From positions 1-64,000 of the forward strand of contig JAFRMM010000112.1 of NCBI GenBank assembly GCA_017430675.1: DNA of 64,000 nt, in the 5' to 3' direction. Below, piece by piece: positions 7,664 to 14,687 of the stretch (the stretch's first letter is position 1; each line of letters begins with the position of its first letter). A program made the translations under genes and the position numbers. The notes under the pieces were generated by a model. It was not told the DNA's origin. It saw nothing but the letters and a program-made list of their open reading frames with translations, and ran no database searches. The stretch is from Prevotella sp. (GTDB lineage: Bacteria > Bacteroidota > Bacteroidia > Bacteroidales > Bacteroidaceae).

Positions 7664-9742
7664 TTATAGGCCGATGTTGAATCCCACAATGATCCAGCGG
7701 CCGGGCTGTTCCACGAGGCCGTAGTCGTGGTAGTTGGTGTCAAAGAGGTTATTGGCCTCGATGTAGGCTTTCCAGTGATCCTGTTTCCACGTCAGACGGG
7801 CATCCGTCAGGAAGTAGGGCCGGTAGTCCTGCACATGGCCGTCGAAGTCGGTATAGGAGCCCACGCGGTCCTGCCATCTGGCGGTGAGGCCGAGGTCGAG
7901 GCGGCGCGTCAGTTGCAGTCTGAGGTTGCCGACGAGTTTATGGCGCAGGTATTCCAGTGCGTACTGCGACACGATGCTCTCTTCCTGCTTCTTGTCCTGG
8001 TTGATGTAACTATAACTCAGTCTTGCGGATGCCTTCTGGAAGCGGGCCTCTGAAGAGAGTTCCACGCCAATGCTGTTGATCTCCGTGTGGTTCACGCTCT
8101 GCCAGACGGCCTCCTCACCCTTTGAGGTGTCCATGATCCAGTCGATCATGTTCGTGCCGTGGTGGTGCCAGAGCGTACATTGGAGATTGAAGATGGAATA
8201 ATGAGTATTGAAGCCGATCTCGAGGGCCTGCATCTCCTCGGGCTTCAGGTGCGGGTCGGCACTGTAGCCCTGTAGTTTGTAGTACATCTCCGTGAACGAC
8301 GGCATGCGTAGTGAGGTGTTGTACGAGGCGTGCAGTTTCCAGTGGTCATTCGGACGGTAACTGACGTCGATGCCCGGATAGATAGTCATGTTCATGTTGC
8401 TCCACGTGTTCTTCACGGCCACCAGTCCTGCGGAGAGGGTGAATCGCCTGAACAGCAGGTTGTGCTCCAGATAGCCGCTGATGTTCGTGCGGTACACGCC
8501 GAGGGTATAGTCACGGTCTGTACCGCTGATATGGTGCGTCTGTGAGAGAGGCTCGCCGAGGTTACCGCTGACGAGGTCCTCATTGCGCAGTTCTGCGCCA
8601 AAGGCCGTGCGCCCTGCCACCCAGTCGAAGTAACTGCTGAGGTTCACGCCATACACATCCGTGCGGTTGTAATTATAGGCCATCTTCTCTGGCTGTCCGC
8701 GGTAGCCCTCGTAGCGGTCGCGGTTCTGGTTCCAATAGATGCTGGGTGCGAAGTGCAGTCGTCCGCGCTTGGTGGATCCCTGGATGGCGGAGAAGAGTTT
8801 CGTGGTGTGCTCGTACTGGTCGTCGGCTTGCCATCTGGGCGAGGCATAGAACGTGCTGGAGCCCCAGCCCTTGTCGGCGATGCCCAAGTGCCAGTGGATG
8901 CTCACGTCGTCGTCCTCATACTGTCCCTGGTAGAAGGCCTTCGATCCGCTGAAGTTCGTGTTCAGCGTGCCCGCCTTCGAGCGGCTGTAGCCGTCGCTGC
9001 GACTGTAGGAAGCGGAGAGAGACCCTCTCCAGCCCTCCTTATAGGGAGGGAGTGATATCCGTGTTGCTGTGGAAGCATAACCGAAGGAGCCCCCTTCTAT
9101 CCGCAGGTGTAATTTCTCCTCCCCTATAGGGGAGGTTGGGAGGGGTCTCTTCGTCACGATGTTGATGGCACCTACGAGCGAGGAGGTGCCATAGATGCGC
9201 CCTGCGGGACCTTCGAGCACCTCGATGCGCACGATCTCGCTCAGGTCGATGGGCAGGTCCATCACGTTGTGGCCCGTCTGCGGGTCACAGATGTTGATGC
9301 CGTTGAGCAGGATGATGATCTGTTCGCTGGTGCCCCCGCGTATGGAGATGTCCGTCTGGGCACCAATGGGGCCTCGCTGGCGCACATCCACGCCGACGGC
9401 GTATTTCAGCAGATCGTTGATACTTTGTACGGGGGCCTGCGCAATATCCGCACGCTCCAGTACAGTGACCATTCTCGCAGCCTGACTCTTCGTCAGGGGC
9501 GCCCTCGAGCCTGTCACGCTGACTTCCTCGAGCATCATATCGCGGGCCGTCGTCATCGAGGCGGAGTCGGTCACGACGGGATCCGTCGAGACACTCTCGG
9601 CAGAGGCGTACGTCAGCGTGGCTACGGAGAGCACGCTGCACACCACCTCGCGCCCCAGACAGGCAAAGAGCGAGTAGCCCTTGTTTCCGAAATGTCGAAA
9701 CACCAGGACCTGGCGCCTGAAATGGAATAGTGGTTTGTACAT
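7664..9742 (-). CDS. btuB: TonB-dependent outer-membrane receptor, BtuB-like
   Basis: 692 residues. After a signal sequence come a plug domain (about 80-210: EEVSVTGSR, QSINDLLKYAVGVDV, IRGGTSEQIIILLNG, RIEVLEGPAGRIYG, GAINIVTKRP) and a long beta-barrel ending in the aromatic strand WIIVGFNIGL. The plug wording is closest to cobalamin receptors, but substrate is inference. The start at 9742 is preferred over a TTG 12 bases upstream, because the promoter box lies at 9752-9759 and leaves almost no leader. Bases 9017-9150, around plug residues 200-240, carry two inverted copies of a palindromic repeat read through in frame. Confidence 0.85.
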   Translation of the reverse strand: MYKPLFHFRRQVLVFRHFGNKGYSLFACLGREVVCSVLSVATLTYASAESVSTDPVVTDSASMTTARDMMLEEVSVTGSRAPLTKSQAARMVTVLERADIAQAPVQSINDLLKYAVGVDVRQRGPIGAQTDISIRGGTSEQIIILLNGINICDPQTGHNVMDLPIDLSEIVRIEVLEGPAGRIYGTSSLVGAINIVTKRPLPTSPIGEEKLHLRIEGGSFGYASTATRISLPPYKEGWRGSLSASYSRSDGYSRSKAGTLNTNFSGSKAFYQGQYEDDDVSIHWHLGIADKGWGSSTFYASPRWQADDQYEHTTKLFSAIQGSTKRGRLHFAPSIYWNQNRDRYEGYRGQPEKMAYNYNRTDVYGVNLSSYFDWVAGRTAFGAELRNEDLVSGNLGEPLSQTHHISGTDRDYTLGVYRTNISGYLEHNLLFRRFTLSAGLVAVKNTWSNMNMTIYPGIDVSYRPNDHWKLHASYNTSLRMPSFTEMYYKLQGYSADPHLKPEEMQALEIGFNTHYSIFNLQCTLWHHHGTNMIDWIMDTSKGEEAVWQSVNHTEINSIGVELSSEARFQKASARLSYSYINQDKKQEESIVSQYALEYLRHKLVGNLRLQLTRRLDLGLTARWQDRVGSYTDFDGHVQDYRPYFLTDARLTWKQDHWKAYIEANNLFDTNYHDYGLVEQPGRWIIVGFNIGL
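9017..9150. repeat. In-frame palindromic repeat pair inside the btuB-like gene
   Basis: CCTCCCCTATAGGGGAGG (9118-9135) is a perfect palindrome. A near copy, CCCTCCTTATAGGGAGGG, lies at 9033-9050. The outer parts (AGAGACCCTC near 9017 and GAGGGGTCTCT near 9140) are inverted relative to each other. The protein reads them as LPPYKEGWRG and RPLPTSPIGEE, foreign-looking text between plug and barrel strands. Confidence 0.7.
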
Positions 9743-9751
9743 AATCAGTTG

Positions 9752-9759
9752 CAAAGGTA
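9752..9759 (-). promoter_or_regulatory. btuB-like gene promoter -7 box
   Basis: TACCTTTG on the minus strand, only 9 bases before ATG 9742. The transcript would have an extremely short or no leader. Confidence 0.7.
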
Positions 9760-9821
9760 CGAATTTATGCTGCGGGACTCATTCTGTTTAACAAAGTTTA
9801 AGGGGGGGGTAACGCTCTTTT

Positions 9822-9928
9822 ACAGATGATACAGATAGAATAGTAACTTTTCTCACGCGTACCGCGCACACACACGCGGTACCCGTGAGGATTCTTAGAA
9901 AACATCTGTATGTATCTGTATGTGTATG
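9822..9928 (-). repeat. Palindromic unit A
   Basis: Core: CTCACGCGTACCGCG (9852-9866) pairs with CGCGGTACCCGTGAG (9875-9889) with one mismatch. Outer arms are built from words of the type ACAGAT/ATCTGT (9822-9838 against 9903-9928) and are imperfectly complementary. Core as in units B, C and D, arms different. Confidence 0.75.
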
Positions 9929-9937
9929 TTTGGTTTT

Positions 9938-10051
9938 GGACAGTGGACAGTAATGGACAGTAAAATCATGAAACTTATCACGCGTACCGCATGTGCGCGC
10001 AGTACCCGTGAGGCTTTTGAGAAAATGACTGTCCATTACTGTCCACTGTCC
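9938..10051 (-). repeat. Palindromic unit B with perfect 24-bp arms
   Basis: 9938-9961 is the exact reverse complement of 10028-10051; each arm consists of three GGACAGT-type words. Inside lies the core TCACGCGTACCGC (9978-9990) facing GTACCCGTGA (10002-10011). Nearly identical to unit C 34.8 kb away, in the same orientation. Confidence 0.85.
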
Positions 10052-10107
10052 ATTGTGACGCCGTCTGATGATCCTTGTTCTTTCCATACCTAATTGTATT
10101 TGCGCGG

Positions 10108-10115
10108 CAAAGATA
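10108..10115 (-). promoter_or_regulatory. Promoter -7 box driving units B and A
   Basis: TATCTTTG on the minus strand, 20 bases before an ATG (10087). The 13-nt motif at 10152-10164 lies upstream, as at units C and D. Confidence 0.6.
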
Positions 10116-10151
10116 CAAAATAATTCGATACGTTTGCCGAAAATCCCAGAG

Positions 10152-10164
10152 TCAGGATAAACCT
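10152..10164 (-). promoter_or_regulatory. Conserved 13-nt upstream motif, copy 1
   Basis: Minus strand AGGTTTATCCTGA, identical at 44974-44986 (minus) and 45144-45156 (plus), each time about 35-45 bases before a TATCTTTG box. Confidence 0.65.
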
Positions 10165-10264
10165 AAATTCAGCAGGTGATGCAGACCACCCCGCCCTGAC
10201 GGGCACCCCTCCTGTCTCAGGAGGGGAGTCAGAATACCTTGGGGGGCAGTCAAGCGGCAGTGAG

Positions 10265-10344
10265 TTTCGGGAAATACTTAATGACTATTGCAAAAAAGTC
10301 ATTAAGTAATTTTCCTAAAGCATTGAGTAATTTTCATTTGATAC
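10265..10344. repeat. Dispersed 80-nt repeat with hairpin, copy 1
   Basis: Almost identical to 45024-45103. ACTTAATGACT (10276-10286) pairs with AGTCATTAAGT (10297-10307). The second half enters the 3' end of the SGNH-like gene and encodes its last residues. Confidence 0.8.
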
Positions 10345-11301
10345 CCCCGAACACAGCGGGGTCTGACCCCGTTGTGAACGGATGTCGTCGCTCAGGATCC
10401 TGGAGAGTTTGGCGGCACCGTATTCAGACAGGTGGCCCGCATCGAAGTAGTCCTGATCCACGAAGCGCGGATCATCCGTATAGTCCAGGTATGTCACGTT
10501 GGGATATTTCTCCTGGAGCCTGGCCACGAATGTCCGCATCTCCTGGCGCACCTCAGGAAGCATCCTGGCGCGACAGGTCTCATACATCGGCGTACTGAGC
10601 ATGATGAGTCTGGCATGCTGCTGGTTGGCCAGGGCCGCCAGGGTGGAGTAGTAGTCGAACAGCAGGTCGTAGATCTCCTGATTGATGGGCTTTGACAGGT
10701 CGATATCCATCGGGAGTTGCAGGTTCTTCCAGGCATGGTCGCGCGTGGCGAGTTCGTTCTTGATATATCCCAGGGAGTCGCATTCCCTCGCGGCCTCGTC
10801 GCTCTTGAAGAAACGGTTCAGGTAGTCGAGTTTGGAGTGGAGCACCTCAGACCAGTACCAGAAGCCATCCACCCTTATGCCCATATATTTGTAGTACATG
10901 CACTTGTACGACTCCTCCAACGCCCCCACGCCTTTCTTCCCGGCATCTGCCAGGGCCACCTGACGGTCGAGGTAGAAGAGCGTATAGTCGAAGGGCATGA
11001 CGACGTTCTCAAGCGCCTTCATCCTGGGTATGTACATCTTCGCCAGTTCGACGTCATAGTTCTCGGGTCTGCCGGAGATGGCCAGGTTGAATGTCCCTTC
11101 GTCCATATAGGCTGGTGCCAGTGCCCGTTCGATGTGCGAGTTGCCAAGCAGGAGCGTATGGATGTCGTCCAGGTGTGCCTCCACGTATTGGCTCTTATAG
11201 GAATACAGGTTGGGCCTCAGGAAGAGGGCGAACTCTATGATGATGATGACGCCCAGGACGATCAGTGATATGAGGAGTATGTTGCGTAGGAACTTTTTCA
11301 T
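10315..11301 (-). CDS. DltD/AlgJ-like SGNH-type protein, partner of the MBOAT gene
   Basis: 328 residues. One N-terminal membrane anchor (ILLISLIVLGVIIIIEFALF) leaves the rest outside the cytoplasm. LLLGNSHIERAL matches the Ser block (GNSH) and DYFDAGHLSEYGA the Asp-His block of SGNH hydrolases used as acyl-transfer partners. It lies 6 bases after the MBOAT gene, the usual two-gene arrangement for O-acylation of an exported glycan; the acceptor is unknown. The final ~25 residues (SQRGQTPLCSGVSNENYSML) are encoded by two dispersed repeats (10352-10376 and 10320-10344), so the native C-terminus was probably replaced. Confidence 0.75.
   Translation of the reverse strand: MKKFLRNILLISLIVLGVIIIIEFALFLRPNLYSYKSQYVEAHLDDIHTLLLGNSHIERALAPAYMDEGTFNLAISGRPENYDVELAKMYIPRMKALENVVMPFDYTLFYLDRQVALADAGKKGVGALEESYKCMYYKYMGIRVDGFWYWSEVLHSKLDYLNRFFKSDEAARECDSLGYIKNELATRDHAWKNLQLPMDIDLSKPINQEIYDLLFDYYSTLAALANQQHARLIMLSTPMYETCRARMLPEVRQEMRTFVARLQEKYPNVTYLDYTDDPRFVDQDYFDAGHLSEYGAAKLSRILSDDIRSQRGQTPLCSGVSNENYSML
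10352..10376. repeat. Palindromic repeat in the 3' end of the SGNH-like gene
   Basis: CGGGGTC T GACCCCG is a perfect stem (10357-10371), extended by ACACA and TTGTG. A close relative lies in frame in the rsmF-like gene at 33532-33566. Confidence 0.75.
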
Positions 11302-11307
11302 CTTGGA

Positions 11308-12750
11308 TCAGAATTGGAAATAGATAAACGTCTGGCTATACCCCGTGAGGCACAGGGTGATGATCGTGAGGACGACATAGAGGGTCCATCTTGCCCACCT
11401 GCGGTTGAAGGGAGCGGCATTGGGCAACTGCAGGGCATGCTGCCTGTCTCTCTGGAACCACTCCGCGACCATCAGGAGGATGCCGTAGAGGAGGGCCGTC
11501 CTGGCGTTGATGGCCGGGCCGCCGTCGAACATGGTGGTGAACATCCTCGTCAGATAGTCCCAGGCCTGTGTCATGGTCTCCGCACGGAAGATGATCCAGC
11601 CGATGACGGCTAGGACGAAGGTGAGTGCCATCTGGAGGCATTCCCTGATACTGGGCAGATACCGCCCGTAGGCGACGACATGCTCGTATTTGGTGTTGAT
11701 CCCCAGCATGTTGTAGATGGCTAACAGGGTGGCATGGAACAGTCCCCAGCAGACAAACGTCCAGTTGGCACCGTGCCACAGGCCGCTGATACCCCAGACG
11801 ATGAAGACGTTGCGTATCACCTTCCATTTCTCGCATCGGCTGCCGCCAAGCGGGAAATAGACATAGTCGCGGAACCAGGTCATCAGTGAGATATGCCAGC
11901 GACGCCAGAACTCTGGGATGCTGCGCGAGAAATAGGGCACGTTGAAGTTACGCATCAGGTCGATGCCAAAGAGCCGGGCCGTACCAATGGCAATGTCGGA
12001 GTATCCTGAGAAGTCACAATAGATCTGGAAGGTGAACAGCATGCCTAAGACGAAGAGCGACAGCCCGTTCAGTTCCGTATAGTTGTCCCAGTAGATATTG
12101 ACGGCCGTGGCACAGTTGTCTGCGACGACCAGTTTCTTCAGGAATCCCCACAGCATCTGCCGACAGCCGTCAACGGCCTTGGCATAGTCGAACTGCCTCT
12201 CTCGCTGGAACTGCGGTAGCAGGTTTGTCGCCCTTTCGATAGGTCCCGCCACCAACTGCGGGAAGAAACTGATGTAGGCGAAGAACTCGACGGGGTCGTG
12301 GGTGGCGCGGACGCTGCCGCGATAGACGTCGATTGTATAACTGAGGGCCTGGAAGGTATAGAAACTGATGCCCACGGGCAGGATGATCTGCATGGTCACC
12401 CAGTCCAGGTGGTAGCCGAAACCGGCAAACAGCGCGTCGAGGTTCTCCACGAAGAAATTGTAATACTTGAAAATGCCGAGGATGCCCAGATTCAGCACGA
12501 TGTTCGACGCGCTGACGAGCCGTTGCAGCCTTCGCCGTCCCTGGTAATGCTCTATCAGCAGTCCGCTGCCGTAACTGCACACGGATGTCAGGGCTATCAG
12601 CAGCAGGAAGCGCCAGTCCCACCAGCCATAGAACACATAACTCGCCATGACGATGAGCAGGTTCTGCCAACGGCGCGGGCGGAACACAAACCAATAGAGC
12701 AGGAACACTATCGGCAGGAATATCAGGAATTCAATCGAATTGAATAGCAT
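11308..12750 (-). CDS. MBOAT family O-acyltransferase (AlgI/DltB-like)
   Basis: 480 residues, about 10-12 hydrophobic segments. Family marks are MLFNSIEFLIFLPIVFLLYW, the LPVGISFYTFQALSYTIDVY core, FFPQLVAGPIER, DFSGYSDIAIG, PEFWRRWHISLMTWFRDYVY and the catalytic-His block GLWHGANWTF. It moves acyl groups across the inner membrane to the extracytoplasmic partner encoded next. ATG 12750 is chosen over a TTG 12 bases upstream because the latter lies within the promoter's TTTGCACC. The transcript is nearly leaderless. Confidence 0.9.
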   Translation of the reverse strand: MLFNSIEFLIFLPIVFLLYWFVFRPRRWQNLLIVMASYVFYGWWDWRFLLLIALTSVCSYGSGLLIEHYQGRRRLQRLVSASNIVLNLGILGIFKYYNFFVENLDALFAGFGYHLDWVTMQIILPVGISFYTFQALSYTIDVYRGSVRATHDPVEFFAYISFFPQLVAGPIERATNLLPQFQRERQFDYAKAVDGCRQMLWGFLKKLVVADNCATAVNIYWDNYTELNGLSLFVLGMLFTFQIYCDFSGYSDIAIGTARLFGIDLMRNFNVPYFSRSIPEFWRRWHISLMTWFRDYVYFPLGGSRCEKWKVIRNVFIVWGISGLWHGANWTFVCWGLFHATLLAIYNMLGINTKYEHVVAYGRYLPSIRECLQMALTFVLAVIGWIIFRAETMTQAWDYLTRMFTTMFDGGPAINARTALLYGILLMVAEWFQRDRQHALQLPNAAPFNRRWARWTLYVVLTIITLCLTGYSQTFIYFQF

Positions 12751-12759
12751 ATCGGGGTG

Positions 12760-12767
12760 CAAAGGTA
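12760..12767 (-). promoter_or_regulatory. MBOAT operon promoter -7 box
   Basis: TACCTTTG on the minus strand, 9 bases before ATG 12750; very short leader. Confidence 0.7.
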
Positions 12768-12840
12768 ATCATTTTTGGTGAGTTAATCCTCAAATTGCAG
12801 GAAAAAACGCAATATTTGGAGAATTGTGGAATAAAATGCG

Positions 12841-12848
12841 TAACTTTG
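12841..12848 (+). promoter_or_regulatory. Promoter -7 box of the cytochrome c assembly pair
   Basis: TAACTTTG followed by TCCC, 28 bases before ATG 12877. Confidence 0.65.
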
Positions 12849-12876
12849 TCCCGCAAACCATCATTTGTAATTGAGT

Positions 12877-13764
12877 ATGTGGAATAAACCCTGGACAATG
12901 AAGGAGGGCTTCCTCGTCGGAGGCGGTCTGATCGTGGCGGGAATGGTGCTGGAACTGAGTGCCGGCCCCGTTGTGTGGGATGCCTTCGCCTGGCCTGCCA
13001 ACGGCATCGTACTGGCAGGATTCGTGGTGATGATCGTCATCATGCACCTGTTGCGGAAGAAGGTCTATGCCTTCCGTTTCCTCTCCACCTATCAGGCGGC
13101 CATCCCCGTGATGTGCTATGCCGTGGTGCTGACGATCGTCATGGGACTGACCCGTCAGACGGAGAATGGCCGATGGATCAATAACATGCTGACGTTCTGG
13201 CCCTTCGTGCTGACGTATGTGTATATGGCCGTGATTGTCGGACTGGTGGTCCTGAAGAGCCCGCTCAGCGTGAAGTCGCCCAGTAGGATCGTGGCGGGCC
13301 TGTTCCATCTGGGACTGTTCATCACCATGACCACCGCCACCTTGGGAAATGCTGATATGCAGCGCCTGAAGATGATCACTGTCATCGGCGAGCCGGAATG
13401 GCGGGCGCTGGGACAGCAGGGCATGGTGAAGGAGATGCCGCTGGCCATCGAACTGAAGAAGTTCATCATGGAGACCTACGACGACGGTTCTCCGAAGCGC
13501 TTTGCCTCAGAGATCCAGGTTCTCACGCAGTCGGGCAAGAACATCGAGGCGACGGTCGATGTGAACAAGCCCGTGGAGGTGGATGGCTGGAAGATCTACC
13601 AGTATGGCTATGATACGTCGATGGGAGCCAGGAGTAACACCTCCATCCTGGAGTTGGTGAGCGATCCGTGGCTGCCCTATGTCTATCTGGGCATCTACAT
13701 GATGCTGGCAGGGGGCGTGATGATGTTTGTCTCGGGTGTAAGAAGAAAGGAGGAACAGGCATGA
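12877..13764 (+). CDS. ResB-like cytochrome c biogenesis protein
   Basis: 295 residues: four or so N-terminal membrane segments, an extracytoplasmic region (about 170-255) with LSVTGEP-like wording replaced here by ITVIGEPEW and FASEIQVLTQSGKNIEATVDVN, then VDGWKIYQYGYDTSMG and a last membrane helix. VNKPVEVDGWKIYQ resembles the ResB/Ccs1 family, which delivers haem and apocytochrome in the System II route. It overlaps ccsA by ATGA. ATG 12877 is preferred over a TTG at 12871. Confidence 0.75.
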   Translation: MWNKPWTMKEGFLVGGGLIVAGMVLELSAGPVVWDAFAWPANGIVLAGFVVMIVIMHLLRKKVYAFRFLSTYQAAIPVMCYAVVLTIVMGLTRQTENGRWINNMLTFWPFVLTYVYMAVIVGLVVLKSPLSVKSPSRIVAGLFHLGLFITMTTATLGNADMQRLKMITVIGEPEWRALGQQGMVKEMPLAIELKKFIMETYDDGSPKRFASEIQVLTQSGKNIEATVDVNKPVEVDGWKIYQYGYDTSMGARSNTSILELVSDPWLPYVYLGIYMMLAGGVMMFVSGVRRKEEQA

Positions 13765-14546
13765 GTTGGGAACAGTTTATCTATTTTGCGGTCATATCAG
13801 TACTGCTGTGGGCCTGTGGTGCCTATGCGGCCTGGCGCAACAGGACGGGCATGGCCTATGCTGCGACAGGTCTCGGACTGCTGGTGTTCTTCTTCTATAT
13901 CGTGTCTATGTGGGTGTCGTTGGAGCGCCCGCCCCTCCGCACGATGGGTGAGACGCGCCTCTGGTACTCGTTCTTCCTGCCACTGGCGGGCCTGATGGTC
14001 TATAGCCGTTGGAAGTACAAGTGGATCCTGACCTTCTCGACCATCCTGTCACTGGTGTTCATCTGCGTGAACCTCTTCAAGCCAGAGATCCACTCCAAGA
14101 CGCTGATGCCAGCGCTGCAGAGTCCGTGGTTCGCCCCCCACGTGATCGTCTATATGTTTGCCTACGCCCTGTTGGGGGCCGCAACGGTCATGGCACTCTA
14201 CTTGCTGTTCTTTAAGAAAGAGGCGGTCACCAGGGAAGAATTCGCCATCACGGACAACCTGGTCTATATCGGCTTTGCCTTCATGACCTTCGGCATGCTC
14301 TTCGGGGCCCTCTGGGCCAAGGAGGCCTGGGGCCACTACTGGTCGTGGGACCCCAAGGAGACCTGGGCCGCCATCACGTGGTTCTCCTACCTGGTGTATA
14401 TCCATTATCGCCAGATTCCGAGTCACAATCCGCGTCTGGCCCTATGGGCTCTGCTGGTATCGTTCGTGCTGCTCCAGATGTGCTGGTGGGGCATCAACTA
14501 CCTGCCCAGTGCTCAGCAAACCTCAGTACACACATATAGTACGTAA
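13761..14546 (+). CDS. ccsA: Cytochrome c assembly protein CcsA (3' end supplied by the integrated element)
   Basis: 261 residues, about seven membrane helices. The haem-handling tryptophan-rich motif is WGHYWSWDPKETW (about 190-202), with conserved histidines in APHVIVYMFAYALLGA and the C-terminal WWGINYLPSAQ. It forms the haem channel and ligase core of System II with ResB. The start ATG overlaps the ResB stop. The last 12 residues, SAQQTSVHTYST, come from the integrated element; the native ending SAQGSSVHTYSS lies at 27221-27259. The protein thus stays nearly unchanged although the gene was split. Confidence 0.92.
   Translation: MSWEQFIYFAVISVLLWACGAYAAWRNRTGMAYAATGLGLLVFFFYIVSMWVSLERPPLRTMGETRLWYSFFLPLAGLMVYSRWKYKWILTFSTILSLVFICVNLFKPEIHSKTLMPALQSPWFAPHVIVYMFAYALLGAATVMALYLLFFKKEAVTREEFAITDNLVYIGFAFMTFGMLFGALWAKEAWGHYWSWDPKETWAAITWFSYLVYIHYRQIPSHNPRLALWALLVSFVLLQMCWWGINYLPSAQQTSVHTYST
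14484..14507 (+). repeat. Left attachment site
   Basis: 24-bp core identical to 27197-27220, beginning TGGTGGGGCATC and ending CTACCTGCCC. Another TGTG precedes it at both ends, with one mismatch between. It encodes WWGINYLP of CcsA. Confidence 0.85.
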
Positions 14547-14624
14547 TATCAAGCAGTTATAAATCTGATAGATTAAGAGAGATTTGTTAAAATTAAATAA
14601 TATAGCCACAAAATAGATACAAGT

Positions 14625-14646
14625 TAGCCACAAAATAGCCACAAAT
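14625..14646 (+). repeat. 22-bp direct repeat near the left end
   Basis: Exact copy of 27109-27130: two AGCCACAAAAT/AGCCACAAAT words in tandem. A further AGCCACAAAAT stands at 14603-14613. Position between att core and integrase suggests arm-type integrase sites. Confidence 0.65.
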
Positions 14647-14650
14647 TTTG

Positions 14651-14658
14651 TAACTTTG
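14651..14658 (+). promoter_or_regulatory. Integrase promoter -7 box
   Basis: TAACTTTG directly after the 22-bp repeat and 30 bases before ATG 14688; integrase binding at the repeats could repress it. Confidence 0.65.
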
Positions 14659-14687
14659 CCGTCGTTAATAGAATAATACTTATTACG

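Larger units (their letters stand above)
9743..10314. other. Repeat-filled intergenic region
   Basis: No conventional gene. It contains, right to left on the minus strand, the 80-nt repeat with its hairpin, two GC hairpins (10193-10204 and 10206-10226), the 13-nt motif (10152-10164), a promoter (10108-10115), palindromic unit B (9938-10051) and palindromic unit A (9822-9928). A minus-strand frame of 99 codons (9788-10087, beginning MERTRIIRR) crosses both units; its coding value is doubtful. Confidence 0.7.

Noticed and set aside
9802..9809. Run of eight G as phase-variation switch for the btuB-like promoter
   Set aside because: It lies about 45 bases upstream of the -7 box, outside the core promoter and any gene; effect possible but unsupported.
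9743..10314. CRISPR array
   Set aside because: Repeats are palindromic units of changing sequence without regular spacers, and no cas genes are present.
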